Source: Pseudomonas rhizophila
Lineage (GTDB): Bacteria; Pseudomonadota; Gammaproteobacteria; Pseudomonadales; Pseudomonadaceae
NCBI RefSeq assembly: GCF_003033885.1
Contig: NZ_CP024081.1
Span: 4,292,507 to 4,356,506, forward strand
Reading direction: 5' to 3'
DNA: 64,000 nt
The translations under genes and the position numbers were made by a program. Numbering within the stretch: position 1 is the stretch's first letter; every line of letters starts with the position of its first letter. This document shows, one piece after another, positions 46,826 to 55,735 of the stretch. The notes under the pieces were generated by a model. The model did no database searches, had not been told where the DNA came from, and saw only the letters and a program-made list of their open reading frames with translations.

Positions 46826-47794
46826 TCAGGAAACAGCGGACCGCCTCGATTGACGACTTAACCCAGGCGTCTTGCCCGTAATGCGCTTGAATGCGCGACT
46901 GAACGCGGCCTGAGAGGTATAGCCCAAGCGCTGCGCCACCTCTTCAATCGGCAGCCTTTCGAGCGTCAACCACTGGCTCGCAAGCCGCATCCGCAACTCA
47001 GTCACGTAGCGCAGTGGGGCCATGCCAATAGTCGCCTGGAAACGGTCTGCGAAGACCGAGCGAGAGGTATTGCATTGCTCCGCCAACTGCGCAACGGTCC
47101 AGTCGCGTCCCGGTTGTTGATGGAGCGCGAGAAGCGCGCTTGCCAAGCGTGGGTCGCGTAATGCAGCGACCAGGCCAGAGGCATTACCGCAGGCGCACTC
47201 CACCCAACCGCGAACGACCATGGCGGCCACCACATCGGCCAAACGCGCGAGGATACCGGCGAAGCCGACACGGGCGGCGCTGACCTCGCGTTCCATGGTG
47301 GTCAGGATAGGCACGAGACCGGGGTAACGCTGGCCGCCGGCATCAATCAGCATCAGGCCCGGCATCAGCCTGCCAAGGCCATGAATACTGCCCAGTTCAA
47401 ACTCCATGCAGCCACTGAACAAAATGGTGGTCGGCGTGGCGCTGGCATCGGTTCCGGTATCCACCGCGCTGACCGTATCACCGAGGGGGGCGCCGTCTAA
47501 ACGGTCGATGTCCTGAACAGGCACGTCCGTATGGGAAAGCAGTTGATGGGCTGCGCCATGGGAGATGAATACGGCGTTGCCGGCAGACAGCGCGTACGTT
47601 GTCCCGTCCTCCATCCGCAGCACCGCATTGCCGATCGCCAGGAAGTGAAACCAGGCATGCCCAGGTTTGTCGGCGAAGCTCAGGCCAAAGGCTGGACCGG
47701 CTTGGATACGCCGGTACTCGACGCCACGCAGGCGCATGCCGCGCAACAGTTCGTTGATGAGATCCGAGGAGAGGGCAAACTGATCGGTAGGCAT
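46826..47794 (-). CDS. AraC-family transcriptional regulator (cupin-type sensor)
   Basis: A 322-residue protein. An N-terminal cupin-like sensor domain (FALSSDLINELLRGMRLRG...AWFHFLAIGNAVL, YALSAGNAVFISHGAAHQLL) precedes the C-terminal double HTH (DWTVAQLAEQCNTSRSVFADRFQATIGMAPLRYVTELRMRLASQWL and RLGYTSQAAFSRAFKRITGKTPG). It belongs to the subgroup often divergent from MFS exporters or oxidoreductases. The neighbour at 47896 is an MFS transporter read in the opposite direction, the likely target. Confidence 0.92.
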   Translation of the reverse strand: MPTDQFALSSDLINELLRGMRLRGVEYRRIQAGPAFGLSFADKPGHAWFHFLAIGNAVLRMEDGTTYALSAGNAVFISHGAAHQLLSHTDVPVQDIDRLDGAPLGDTVSAVDTGTDASATPTTILFSGCMEFELGSIHGLGRLMPGLMLIDAGGQRYPGLVPILTTMEREVSAARVGFAGILARLADVVAAMVVRGWVECACGNASGLVAALRDPRLASALLALHQQPGRDWTVAQLAEQCNTSRSVFADRFQATIGMAPLRYVTELRMRLASQWLTLERLPIEEVAQRLGYTSQAAFSRAFKRITGKTPGLSRQSRRSAVS

Positions 47795-47895
47795 TGTTCG
47801 GTGTTTTAGTCAAAAAAACGAGGTTTTCGATCATAGATCATCCAGCTTCTCGCGCCTAGACTGCGGGTCGCAATGAAGATTGGGAGATCCGTGCA

Positions 47896-49146
47896 ATGAA
47901 TGACTGTGTTTGTAATGCCATATCCAACAACCGTCCCGGCGCCGCGCTGGATATGGAACCTGCGGCCCCTGCGTGGATGGCAGTCTTCTCGTTGGCAATG
48001 GGCGTGTTTGGATTGCTCACCGCTGAGTACCTGCCGGCCAGCCTGCTGACGCCGATGGCTACCGATCTGGGGGTGTCCGAAGCGCTGGCTGGCCAGGCGG
48101 TAACGGTGACAGCGGTGGTGGCACTGTTCGCTGGCTTGTTGGTGCCAGGCCTGACCCGCGGTATCGACCGCCGCTGGGTGCTGCTGGGTTTTTCCACGCT
48201 GATGATCGCATCCAATCTTTTGGTCGCCGTTTCCTCCAGTTTTGCGGTGCTATTGGTAATGCGTATCTTGCTGGGCATTGCCCTTGGCGGGTTCTGGAGC
48301 ATGGCGGCAGCGGTGGCGATGCGCTTGGTACCGGGGGCTTTGTTGCCCCGAGCGCTCTCGATCATTTTCAGCGGCATTGCCGTCGGGACGGTGGTTGCGG
48401 TCCCGCTGGGCAGCTACTTAGGCGGCCTATATGGCTGGCGCAGCGCGTTCTTTGCAGCGGCGGCGGTAGGTCTGGTGACCCTGGCTTTCCAGTCGTTCAC
48501 GCTGCCGCGCCTTGCGCCGCGCACGCCGGCACGCCTGCGCACCGTACTTGAGGTGTTGCAGCGCCCGGGCATCGCCATTGGGATGTTCGGTTGTGTGCTG
48601 GTGCACAGCGGTCACTTCGCGATGTTCACCTATGTTCGGCCATTCCTTGAGGGTACCACCGGCATCGGTCCGCAAGGGCTGTCGCTGATGCTGCTGGGTT
48701 TCGGTGTGGCAAACTTCGGCGGCACGCTGTTGGCCGGGTGGCTGCTTGAGCGTCACCCGCTGGCCACTCTGGTGTTGATGCCCGCGCTGGTGGGCGTTGC
48801 AGCACTGGCGTTGGTGCTGTTGCCGGCCTCGGTGCCGGGGCAGGCGGTGCTGCTGGCGATCTGGGGCCTGGCTTTTGGCGGTGTGCCGGTGGCGTGGTCG
48901 AACTGGGTCGCCAGCGCAATACCTGATCAGGCGGAAAGCGCCGGGGGCATGGTGGTGGCTTCTGTGCAGTCGGCCATCGCAACGGGCGCAGCCGCTGGCG
49001 GTGCGATGTTCAGCCTCGGTGGCAGCGCAGGCGTATTCGTAGCGGCGGCCGTGCTGATGCTGCTGGCCGCGTTGCTGATTGCGTTGCGTGTCCGGGTCCC
49101 TTCTGCCCATGGCAGTGCCCAGGCCGGGCAAGCGCTGCACCTTTGA
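47896..49146 (+). CDS. MFS transporter of the DHA1/YdhP-AraJ type
   Basis: A 416-residue protein with twelve membrane helices. The conserved loop pattern VPGLTRGIDRRWVLLG after helix 2 and DxG-like ATDLGVSEALAGQAV follow the DHA1 (purine/arabinose efflux-like) family. Helix 5 has the antiporter-type PLGSYLGGLYGWRSAFFAAA. The C-terminus is cytoplasmic. Probably an exporter of a small molecule or drug, controlled by the divergent AraC regulator. The substrate is not deducible. Confidence 0.9.
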   Translation: MNDCVCNAISNNRPGAALDMEPAAPAWMAVFSLAMGVFGLLTAEYLPASLLTPMATDLGVSEALAGQAVTVTAVVALFAGLLVPGLTRGIDRRWVLLGFSTLMIASNLLVAVSSSFAVLLVMRILLGIALGGFWSMAAAVAMRLVPGALLPRALSIIFSGIAVGTVVAVPLGSYLGGLYGWRSAFFAAAAVGLVTLAFQSFTLPRLAPRTPARLRTVLEVLQRPGIAIGMFGCVLVHSGHFAMFTYVRPFLEGTTGIGPQGLSLMLLGFGVANFGGTLLAGWLLERHPLATLVLMPALVGVAALALVLLPASVPGQAVLLAIWGLAFGGVPVAWSNWVASAIPDQAESAGGMVVASVQSAIATGAAAGGAMFSLGGSAGVFVAAAVLMLLAALLIALRVRVPSAHGSAQAGQALHL

Positions 49147-49193
49147 TCCGGCTCCCCAGCCGCCCCGATTCCATCCGTAACCCGGAGATAGAC

Positions 49194-49304
49194 ATGAACA
49201 ATACGACGTCTCACCAAGGACGCCTGAAATCCTTGCGCGCGGCAGGTATAGGCAATGCGCTCGAGTGGTTCGACTGGACGCTGTACGCAACCGCCACGTG
49301 CGAA
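49194..49304 (+). pseudogene. MHS-type MFS transporter, N-terminal stub
   Basis: With CCGGAGATAG before the ATG, the frame starts MNNTTSHQGRLKSLRAAGIG and continues NALEWFDWTLYATATC. This is the invariant start of metabolite:H+ symporters (alpha-ketoglutarate/shikimate permease group: GNxLEWFDF..YG). Similarity ends at about residue 37, and the remaining frame to 49388 is unrelated. The rest of the gene is missing. Confidence 0.75.
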
Positions 49305-49521
49305 TGGGTACATGGGCTTATGCAGGCAGACATTTACACCGTGATGATCACAAAAAACGTGCTCGATCGTTTCTTGCGCAATACGTAGAAGGTTCGCCGA
49401 TGTCCATGATAGGCGGTTGATGCTTTGGAATAACGTCAAGCTGCGATGCTCTAGGATTTCTCCGTGCATCACCAAGCATGCTTGGCACTTGGTTAGGCGG
49501 CGTAGTACGGCGTGAACGCGT

Positions 49522-49611
49522 CCAGCAGCGAAGTGAAGTCGGCTCAAATCACTGAGCTGACCACCGTTGCCAAGACCGAGTTGGATTCGTCTAAGCAGCG
49601 TCCGCAGAACT
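49522..49611 (+). pseudogene. 3' fragment of a second needle-like gene (paralogue of 54145)
   Basis: SSSEVKSAQITELTTVAKTE and LDSSKQRPQN end in TGA at 49609-49611. They match the last ~27 residues of the small protein encoded at 54145-54305 (SAKITELSTAKKAELDATKQRPQN). No start codon or N-terminus is present. It shows that a second copy once stood upstream of the large translocator gene. Confidence 0.7.
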
Positions 49612-50194
49612 GATTAAATGCTATCGGTCAGCCTGGCCCCTGCTGGCTGATCCCCTGCCTACCGTCCGCCTCCCTTTCGAGCGCATCCTGCCCTGACCAA
49701 CAGCCCTGCAAAGGATGGGGGCGCACGCTCTATTGGAACACCATCAATGGCGGTTTATGTCAGTGCTAAGTCAAGGTTATACGTAACGAAGTCTGGTCTT
49801 CAGGCAAGTATTACATTGCAAGATACACGCAGGATATTGGCGGCATTGCATCTGGATGAGTGCGAGGGCAGGGGCTTATAAGTTCAATGCGAACGCTGAA
49901 TAACTGATCTTAAGTAGGGGGGAGCCAATAATTATAAGATAGTGGTGTGCCGAGGCGGCATATTGATATCAATTTAAAAGTGCAGTGAAAGCGTCATGTA
50001 AACTTAATGTGAGCGTTTTTTCATGCTGTAACACTCTCCCGTGATACTCCTTTGATGATGCTGGCGTATGCAGAGCTAATCATCCAGTTAATACCAAACT
50101 AATGGCACCTCTAAGCAGGCGTATTTTTGCTGGCTGATCTGCTGCAGTTGTTCAGCCTCTGCGCTTGTCCATACCCTAGAAAAAGGAGTCTTTC
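49612..50194. other. Upstream region of the translocator gene
   Basis: No gene recognised in about 580 bp. A small dyad GTCAGCC/GGCTGAT at 49626-49650 may be a terminator relic of the fragment before it. From 49740 the sequence becomes AT-rich, as expected for a regulated T3SS promoter region. I found neither a clear HrpL box nor a tts box. GGAG-type ribosome site AAAAAGGAG precedes the start at 50195. Confidence 0.45.
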
Positions 50195-53100
50195 ATGTCC
50201 GTTCAAGATGTCAGTTTTGTAGGCATAACTTCTAAGCCGCAAGACCCTAAACTTGCCGAAGCCTGGGACCAGGCGATCAAGCAGGCCAAGGACGCGGGCA
50301 TTGAATGGGAGCGGCCAAAAGGCGACGACCGCTCGGCCCAGGACATCATTAACGACACGCCGGTGCTCAAGAACCTGGGTAACCAGAGCGATGTGAAGGA
50401 TAACCTCAAGGACCGTGTCGGCGATTTTGAGACTGACCCCGATGCGGCCTACCGTGCCAAGCAGGTGCTGGAGCACGTGGAAAAATATGATGAAGGTGGT
50501 GAACGGATCGCCAGCAAGGACATCGATAACGGCCGGGTCGACGGCTTCACAAAGGGCGGCGACGCCAAGCATGGCACTGAGGCGGGTCGCCTGCAGGACT
50601 TTGGCCGGCAAGGGTTCTCGCACCTCAAAGGCGAGCTCAAGGATCTGTCCAAGCCCGGCGATGATCCCAAGGTACGCGAACAAGCCGAGGCCTTGGGCAT
50701 CAAGTGGGAGCGCCCTGAAGGCGATGATCGCTCCGCGCAGGACATCATCGATGGCAATGCCTTGCTCAAGAACCTCGGCAATCAGAGCAGTGTCAGGGAC
50801 ATGCTCAAGGAGCAGGTCGGCGATTTCGAAAATGATCCGGACGCCGCTTATCGGGCGACCCAGGTGCTCGAGCATATCGAGACCCTCAATGGCGAAGGAG
50901 GCAAGATTGCTGGCAAGGACGTAGGCAACGGTCGTGTCGATGGTTTCACCAAGAGCGGTGAAGCGAAGCATGACACCGAAGCCGGTCGCCTGCAGGACTT
51001 CGGCAAGATGGGGTTTTCTGCCCTCAAGGGTGAAATCAAGGACTCGTCGTCGGCGGGCGACAACAAGGAAGCCCGCGAGCAGGCGGAAAAGGTTGGCATC
51101 GTCTGGAAGCGTCCGGAAGAGGATAAGCGCTCGGCCCAAGACATCATTGAAGACAACCCGCTGCTCAAGAACCTGGGCAACCAGAGTGGCGTCAAGGACA
51201 TGCTCAAGGACCAGGTCGGCGATTACGAGAACGACGCCGACGCCGCCTACCGGGCTGCGCAGGTCTTGGATCGCATCACGATGTTCGATGACAAGGGCAA
51301 TGCCCAGTCCGGTGGTGATGTGTTCAACAGCAGCGTGGACGGCTTCACCAAAAGTGGCGAAGCCAAGCACGGCACCGAGGCGGGGCGGCTGCAGGACTTC
51401 GGCAAGGGAGGCTTTTCGACTCTGCCGGAACTCAAGAAAACCGATGATATCGCCAGCTACAAGGATTACCTCAAGACCAACAAAGATGCCGATCCGGCGT
51501 CGCAGCAGATCGCCAAGTACGCAGCGATCCTCGATGAAAACTTTGAGGCGATCAAGGGCAAGACCGGTGCGGGCAAGTACCTGACTGCTGACGATATCAA
51601 GGAGTACAGGAACCAGAATTCACAGCTGAGCGAGGAGACCAAGCAGGCACTGGATTTCTGGTCTCAGCCAGGTGCGTTCAAGGTCATCGATAACGCCAAG
51701 AACCCACTGGACAAGAATCCTGATGGTGAACTGAGCAGGGGTGATGTCCAGGGTTGGCTCAAGAGTGCCAACGTGCCCAAGGATGCGACCTCCGTGACCG
51801 CACTGCTTTCTGGTATCGCTGGCAACAATGCCTTGGCCAGGGTCGATACCGCAGGCTTGAACAAGGACGTGTTCGATCACCCGGAGAAATACTCGGCAGA
51901 GGAAAAAGCCGCTGTTCTTCAGGATCTCAAGGCCGCCCAGCAGTTGATCATCCAGGGCAGCGCCGCCGGGATGTGGAGGGATGACAAGTCGCAGGTCACG
52001 ATTGCCAATAAGGTGCGCAGCCATCCCGATGCCCAGAAGCTGTTGGACGACGTCAACAAGCACATTGGTATCTTGGAAAGTGACCCTGCGGTCAGTCAAT
52101 ACATGAGCGAGCACGGCTCCAGTGAGCTGACCAAGCTGGTGGAGGATAACAAGGGGCTCAAGGAGTCCCTGCAAAAAACCTACGATGACGAAATCAAGTC
52201 CGGCAAGTCACTCGATACCCTGTGGGAGACCAAGTCCAAGGATGGCAAGACGACTCACACGGAAATTCTTGCCGAGTTCTTCGGTACGGCGCAGACCCTC
52301 CAGGGCGCGCTGGGCATCAATAATGCCGGTGAGATCCAGGCCGCCGTCAAAGGCTCCAAGGCGAATGCGGAGTTGGAAAGCTTTTACGAGAAGTCGCTGG
52401 CTTCAGGCGATCGCCTGAATGAGTTGCTCAAGGAGCATACCCCTCACGAAGCCATGAGTGCCTTCAGCCTTGAAGTCGCGCTTTACAACTCGGCGCTGGA
52501 CCCCGAGTTCACCGGCAAGTTCGACACACAGCTCAACGATAACTTCACCAGGATCGCCAAGGACAATGCCTTCAAGGATGCGTCCTTCGACGACATGAAG
52601 GCGGCCTTCGGCGTCAATGGCGGAAGTGAGCTGGACGAGGAGAAGGTCAAGAAAATCATTGAGCAGATCAGCAAGGAAAACCCGCAGATGCTGGTCAATG
52701 CCGACGGCACCGTCGCCACGCCAGACCAGATCCTTGCTAACTTCAGGGGCGACTGGGACCTGCTTCGCCAAGGCACCAAGACCCTGGATGCGTTGGATGT
52801 ATTCAGCAAAGACTCCTCGATCAAGGACGCTGCCAACAAAGGCGTCCTACACGGTGTGAGTGGGCTGTTCATGGCCGGCGTTACCATCGCCAAAGGCGCC
52901 AACAACGCCGGTAAGCTGACCGAGCGGCAGATCGTCGACATCGCCACCGGCTCAGTGCAGGCCGCCACGCTTCTGGCTGAAGGGGGCCTGAAAAACTATC
53001 AGGATTACCTCAAGGATGTGAAAGGCAAGCTGACAGGTGATCGGCTCGGCGATCTGGGCAAAAAGCTGGACGATCCGCTCAAAAGCGTGACTGCCAACCT

Positions 53101-53551
53101 CAAGGGTATGGAAAACGCGGCTAAGGGGATCGGTGGCATTGCCGCTATCACTGCCGGTGCCTACGGCATCTTCGATGGCGTCAAGGCGCTGAGGAAAGGC
53201 GATACGGTATCGGGTGGCATGAATATCACGGCCGGTTCGCTGGGGATCATGGCGGGCTTGGCTTCGGTGGCTGAGGTGGGCGCCAGCGCGATGAGCGTTT
53301 CGGCGATTGCCGCTTCGCGTATCTCGATGATAGCCGGTGGCCTGGGCTTCGCGGCGGCGGGTGTGGCCGCGCTGGCACTGCTCGTCCCGGGCTTGATCGA
53401 GGAAGGCAAGCAGGAGACCCGGGTGGGCAAATTCTCGGATGCCTTGAGCGATTACCTGACCCAGTACGAAATCGACGGTGTGCCGCAAGGCGATATCTGG
53501 GATATCCCTTACGAGGAGTGGCCGGGCGAAGATAGCACCATCGCTTCATGA
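50195..53551 (+). CDS. Large HrpF/HrpK/NolX-like putative type III translocator
   Basis: A 1,118-residue protein without a signal peptide. Residues ~31-425 are three tandem repeats of exactly 133 residues (Trp at 38, 171 and 304; each with RSAQDII, LKNLGNQS, DAAYRA, VDGFTK and EAGRLQDFG). The middle contains ALDFWSQPGAFKVIDNAKNP followed by an EF-hand-like DKNPDGELSRGD, which is typical of the HrpK/HrpF/PopF family. The C-terminus has Gly/Ala-rich hydrophobic stretches (GIGGIAAITAGAYGIFDGV, MIAGGLGFAAAGVAALALLV) that could insert in a host membrane. HrpF family members are about 600-800 residues, so this one is large. It is placed at the head of the T3SS locus; translocator function is inferred. 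Confidence 0.75.
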   Translation: MSVQDVSFVGITSKPQDPKLAEAWDQAIKQAKDAGIEWERPKGDDRSAQDIINDTPVLKNLGNQSDVKDNLKDRVGDFETDPDAAYRAKQVLEHVEKYDEGGERIASKDIDNGRVDGFTKGGDAKHGTEAGRLQDFGRQGFSHLKGELKDLSKPGDDPKVREQAEALGIKWERPEGDDRSAQDIIDGNALLKNLGNQSSVRDMLKEQVGDFENDPDAAYRATQVLEHIETLNGEGGKIAGKDVGNGRVDGFTKSGEAKHDTEAGRLQDFGKMGFSALKGEIKDSSSAGDNKEAREQAEKVGIVWKRPEEDKRSAQDIIEDNPLLKNLGNQSGVKDMLKDQVGDYENDADAAYRAAQVLDRITMFDDKGNAQSGGDVFNSSVDGFTKSGEAKHGTEAGRLQDFGKGGFSTLPELKKTDDIASYKDYLKTNKDADPASQQIAKYAAILDENFEAIKGKTGAGKYLTADDIKEYRNQNSQLSEETKQALDFWSQPGAFKVIDNAKNPLDKNPDGELSRGDVQGWLKSANVPKDATSVTALLSGIAGNNALARVDTAGLNKDVFDHPEKYSAEEKAAVLQDLKAAQQLIIQGSAAGMWRDDKSQVTIANKVRSHPDAQKLLDDVNKHIGILESDPAVSQYMSEHGSSELTKLVEDNKGLKESLQKTYDDEIKSGKSLDTLWETKSKDGKTTHTEILAEFFGTAQTLQGALGINNAGEIQAAVKGSKANAELESFYEKSLASGDRLNELLKEHTPHEAMSAFSLEVALYNSALDPEFTGKFDTQLNDNFTRIAKDNAFKDASFDDMKAAFGVNGGSELDEEKVKKIIEQISKENPQMLVNADGTVATPDQILANFRGDWDLLRQGTKTLDALDVFSKDSSIKDAANKGVLHGVSGLFMAGVTIAKGANNAGKLTERQIVDIATGSVQAATLLAEGGLKNYQDYLKDVKGKLTGDRLGDLGKKLDDPLKSVTANLKGMENAAKGIGGIAAITAGAYGIFDGVKALRKGDTVSGGMNITAGSLGIMAGLASVAEVGASAMSVSAIAASRISMIAGGLGFAAAGVAALALLVPGLIEEGKQETRVGKFSDALSDYLTQYEIDGVPQGDIWDIPYEEWPGEDSTIAS
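50285..51470 (+). repeat. Three tandem 399-bp coding repeats
   Basis: Period exactly 399 bp / 133 codons; the Trp codons at 50306, 50705 and 51104 mark equal positions. Unit boundaries are roughly 50285, 50684 and 51083. Nucleotide identity is high in blocks (for example around CGGGTCGCCTGCAGGACTT), while linkers differ. This fits duplication followed by divergence. Confidence 0.9.
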
Positions 53552-54144
53552 CGCCGGGCCAGTCGACCGCTGATGCGGCATGACGTGTGGAATAACCCCC
53601 GGGCGATTGCCTCAAGGCATCGCTCGGGGCAATCAGGGCACTGGCGAGTGTGCGCGTGTAAAAGACCGGTGCTGTCCGGGCAGTAAAACGTAACTGAATT
53701 TGTGTGAAGTTGATTGCAACTGGCCATCAATGCTGAGTTGCGTGGTGTTTACTCGGAAAAAGTTCCGTAGATATTTATTTTATTTTATCTCGAGCTTTGA
53801 GTGTCGGTGTAAGCGCTGTTTATGCCGTCTGCGCAAAGCCTGTAAGTAGTTGTTCGCCAGAGGTGTCAGGTGGCGTACTGATTTGAGCGGTGGAGCGGTT
53901 TAGCCTAATTAATGCAGGGCTTGCGACAGTCTCTGCACGCCGTGATTTAACTTTCCTCTGCCAAGCAAAATATTTCCCAAGTGTGATGCAGTTCTTGTTT
54001 TTCATTCGGCCAATATAGTGAGGGGGGCTGAGATTAAAACACGTGTTAGACGTTGAACTGTAATGTTTGGCCCTTACTCTTCGCTTGGCAACATTAGTTG
54101 GCCGCTTGGCGGCTCAAATATTTCTTACGTTAGGAGAAACAACA
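53552..54144. other. Intergenic region before putative needle gene
   Basis: About 590 bp. At 53597-53628 a long imperfect hairpin (CCCCGGGCGAT...ATCGCTCGGGG with TCAA loop) probably ends the translocator transcript, although no T-run follows. The remainder is AT-rich (53690-54060). A 61-codon minus-strand frame at 53820-54005 has no recognised similarity. The promoter of the needle gene should lie in the last 100 bp. Confidence 0.45.
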
Positions 54145-54305
54145 TGAGCACAACTCCCCCAGTAAGTTCCGGCAACGCTGACTCGGCTATCGCTAAGATG
54201 GAAGCCACCTTCAACATGGCGATCGAGAAATCGGCCAAGATCACCGAGCTGTCCACGGCCAAGAAAGCTGAGCTCGACGCTACCAAACAACGGCCTCAGA
54301 ACTGA
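54144..54305 (+). CDS. Putative T3SS needle/pilus subunit (NopA position)
   Basis: A 53-residue protein MSTTPPVSSGNADSAIAKME... with AGGAGA before its ATG (54144). It is soluble, has no Cys, and is predicted to be two helices: AIAKMEATFNMAIEKSAKITELSTAKKAELDA. T3SS needle proteins are small helical hairpins of about 60-85 residues. In Rhizobium Rhc clusters nopA stands directly before the sctD homologue y4yQ, as here. A very strong 13-bp hairpin follows, as would suit a highly expressed structural gene. No direct sequence match to SctF can be claimed. A 3' fragment of a paralogue lies at 49522. Confidence 0.6.
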   Translation: MSTTPPVSSGNADSAIAKMEATFNMAIEKSAKITELSTAKKAELDATKQRPQN

Positions 54306-54311
54306 TGCCGT

Positions 54312-54341
54312 CATGCAGGCAGCCCGACGGCTGCCTGCATG
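54312..54341 (+). terminator. Strong hairpin between needle candidate and sctD
   Basis: A perfect 13-bp stem CATGCAGGCAGCC (54312-54324) / GGCTGCCTGCATG (54329-54341) with CGAC loop, 7 bp after the stop. It is followed by TTTGTTGGTTG, only moderately T-rich. It could partly terminate, or stabilise the 3' end of the short mRNA, giving much more of the first gene product than of the downstream operon. Confidence 0.8.
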
Positions 54342-54431
54342 TTTGTTGGTTGCGGTGCTAAATCTGGAAAACGACAGCTTCACCTGTGCCTCACGGGTGC
54401 CTCTCCGCATGCCTTATTCCGGTAATACACC

Positions 54432-55376
54432 ATGACAGCCCTGACTTTTTTCGCCACGACTCCAGTCGTCGCGGCCACGGACAAGGCTCTGCCAGTGCTG
54501 AGTATCACCCACGGTTTACATCAGGGGGTTTGCCTGTCCCTGGAGAAGCCCGCCTACCTGCTTGGCAGCGCCGTCAGTGCTGATCTGCTGCTCAGCGACG
54601 CAGGCATTGTCGAGCGTCATGTGGCGCTACGTTTCACCGACGGCCAGGTGGCCGTTGAGGCAATGGGCGGCGATGTGTTCGTGCGTGGTCCCCATGCCCG
54701 GGAAATTCTGATTCCCACAGGCAAGGGGCATCGAGCGCACTTGCCCGTGGATATCCGCATCGGCAAGGCCCGCCTGACCCTCAGCCACGGCACCGCGAGC
54801 CTGGAGCCGATAGCGGCTGCGATCACATCGCCCCCCCAGCACAAGACACGGTGGTTCATCGCGTTGCTGCTGATGTTCCTGTGCGTGGGCGCTTTTGCTT
54901 TTCGGGACGAGTCGGTTTCGCCGTTGGCGTTGAGCACCGCCGACAAGGTCGCTCTACCGACCGTGCACCCTGAATCGACGAACACCGTCGCGCAGGCCAG
55001 GGCTTGGCTCGAGCAGCAGCTTGGCACGTTGGGCCTGCGCCACATCAAGGTCGGCGAAATCGATGGTCAGCTCAGTGCCCATGGTTTTTATGGCCCGACC
55101 CAGAAGAGCCAGTGGCTGGGTCTGCAGCAAGCCTTCGATAGCCGCTTTGGCCAGAAGGTAATGTTGCTCCCCGAGGTGGTGGCACGTAAAGAAATCGCCA
55201 AGCCTCGCGTGCGTTTTCAAGCGGTGTGGTTCGGCGATAACCCTTACGTGATCAACGACAACGGTGAACGCCTGTATCCGGGGGCCGCCCTGACCGATAA
55301 CTGGATGCTCGAACGCATCGAGAACCATGAGGTGGTTCTCGCCCGCGGTGAAGAAAGGTTCACGTTAACCTTATGA
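54432..55376 (+). CDS. sctD: SctD-type inner-membrane ring protein (y4yQ-like)
   Basis: A 314-residue protein. The N-terminal cytoplasmic FHA-like domain (about residues 17-115: LPVLSITHGLHQGVCLSLEKPAYLLGSAVSADLLLSDAGIVERHVALRF) is followed by one membrane helix (WFIALLLMFLCVGAFAF, about 142-158) and a periplasmic part with BON/ring-like segments (WLEQQLGTLGLRHIKVGEIDGQLSAHGF). This is the layout of SctD (YscD/PrgH/HrpQ). It is shorter than YscD (about 420), as are Rhc homologues. The stop overlaps the next start (ATGA). Confidence 0.8.
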   Translation: MTALTFFATTPVVAATDKALPVLSITHGLHQGVCLSLEKPAYLLGSAVSADLLLSDAGIVERHVALRFTDGQVAVEAMGGDVFVRGPHAREILIPTGKGHRAHLPVDIRIGKARLTLSHGTASLEPIAAAITSPPQHKTRWFIALLLMFLCVGAFAFRDESVSPLALSTADKVALPTVHPESTNTVAQARAWLEQQLGTLGLRHIKVGEIDGQLSAHGFYGPTQKSQWLGLQQAFDSRFGQKVMLLPEVVARKEIAKPRVRFQAVWFGDNPYVINDNGERLYPGAALTDNWMLERIENHEVVLARGEERFTLTL

Positions 55377-55735
55377 GAATTGATCCTGGTGCTCCCTTAC
55401 CCGCAACCGCCGAAAGAACCCCTGCGGTAGAAAGCCTTCAGCCGGCCAAGGCGCGCCAGGATGGACGCTTCGATGCGGTGCTGGGCAAGCGCGCGGTGTC
55501 GGCACGTCGTTCGCTGCGTGCCGACATTGAACAGTCGGGCATCGTTGAGGGCATGACCGCAGAGTTGTTCGGCAGTCGCCGCTCGATGGAGATTCTCGAA
55601 TACGTCTTGGACAACGTGATCCCCACCCTCGATGCGGAGCCCGAGATCAAAGCGTTGGCCCATGAGCTCATCAGCGAAGAAATCGACCTGCGTCGTTTAC
55701 TCGAAGAACAACGTGCCCAGGTGATCGAGTCATGA
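55373..55735 (+). CDS. Small T3SS-locus protein of unknown function
   Basis: A 120-residue hydrophilic protein. Its N-terminal ~50 residues are Pro/Ala-rich and probably disordered; the rest is helical (RRSLRADIEQSGIVEGMTAELFGSRRSMEILEYVLDNVIPTLDAEPEIKALAHELISEEIDLRRLLEEQR). It is translationally coupled to genes on both sides (ATGA overlaps), so it belongs to the apparatus operon. Position between sctD and the TPR protein suggests a cytoplasmic chaperone or sorting-platform accessory. No family recognised. Confidence 0.7.
   Translation: MRIDPGAPLPATAERTPAVESLQPAKARQDGRFDAVLGKRAVSARRSLRADIEQSGIVEGMTAELFGSRRSMEILEYVLDNVIPTLDAEPEIKALAHELISEEIDLRRLLEEQRAQVIES

Noticed and set aside
50111..51370. 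419-codon minus-strand frame opposite the translocator repeats
   Set aside because: It repeats with the same 133-codon period as the sense gene, so it is only the antisense of the repeats.
53820..54005. 61-codon minus-strand frame before the needle candidate
   Set aside because: AT-rich non-coding composition, no ribosome-binding site, no similarity recognised.
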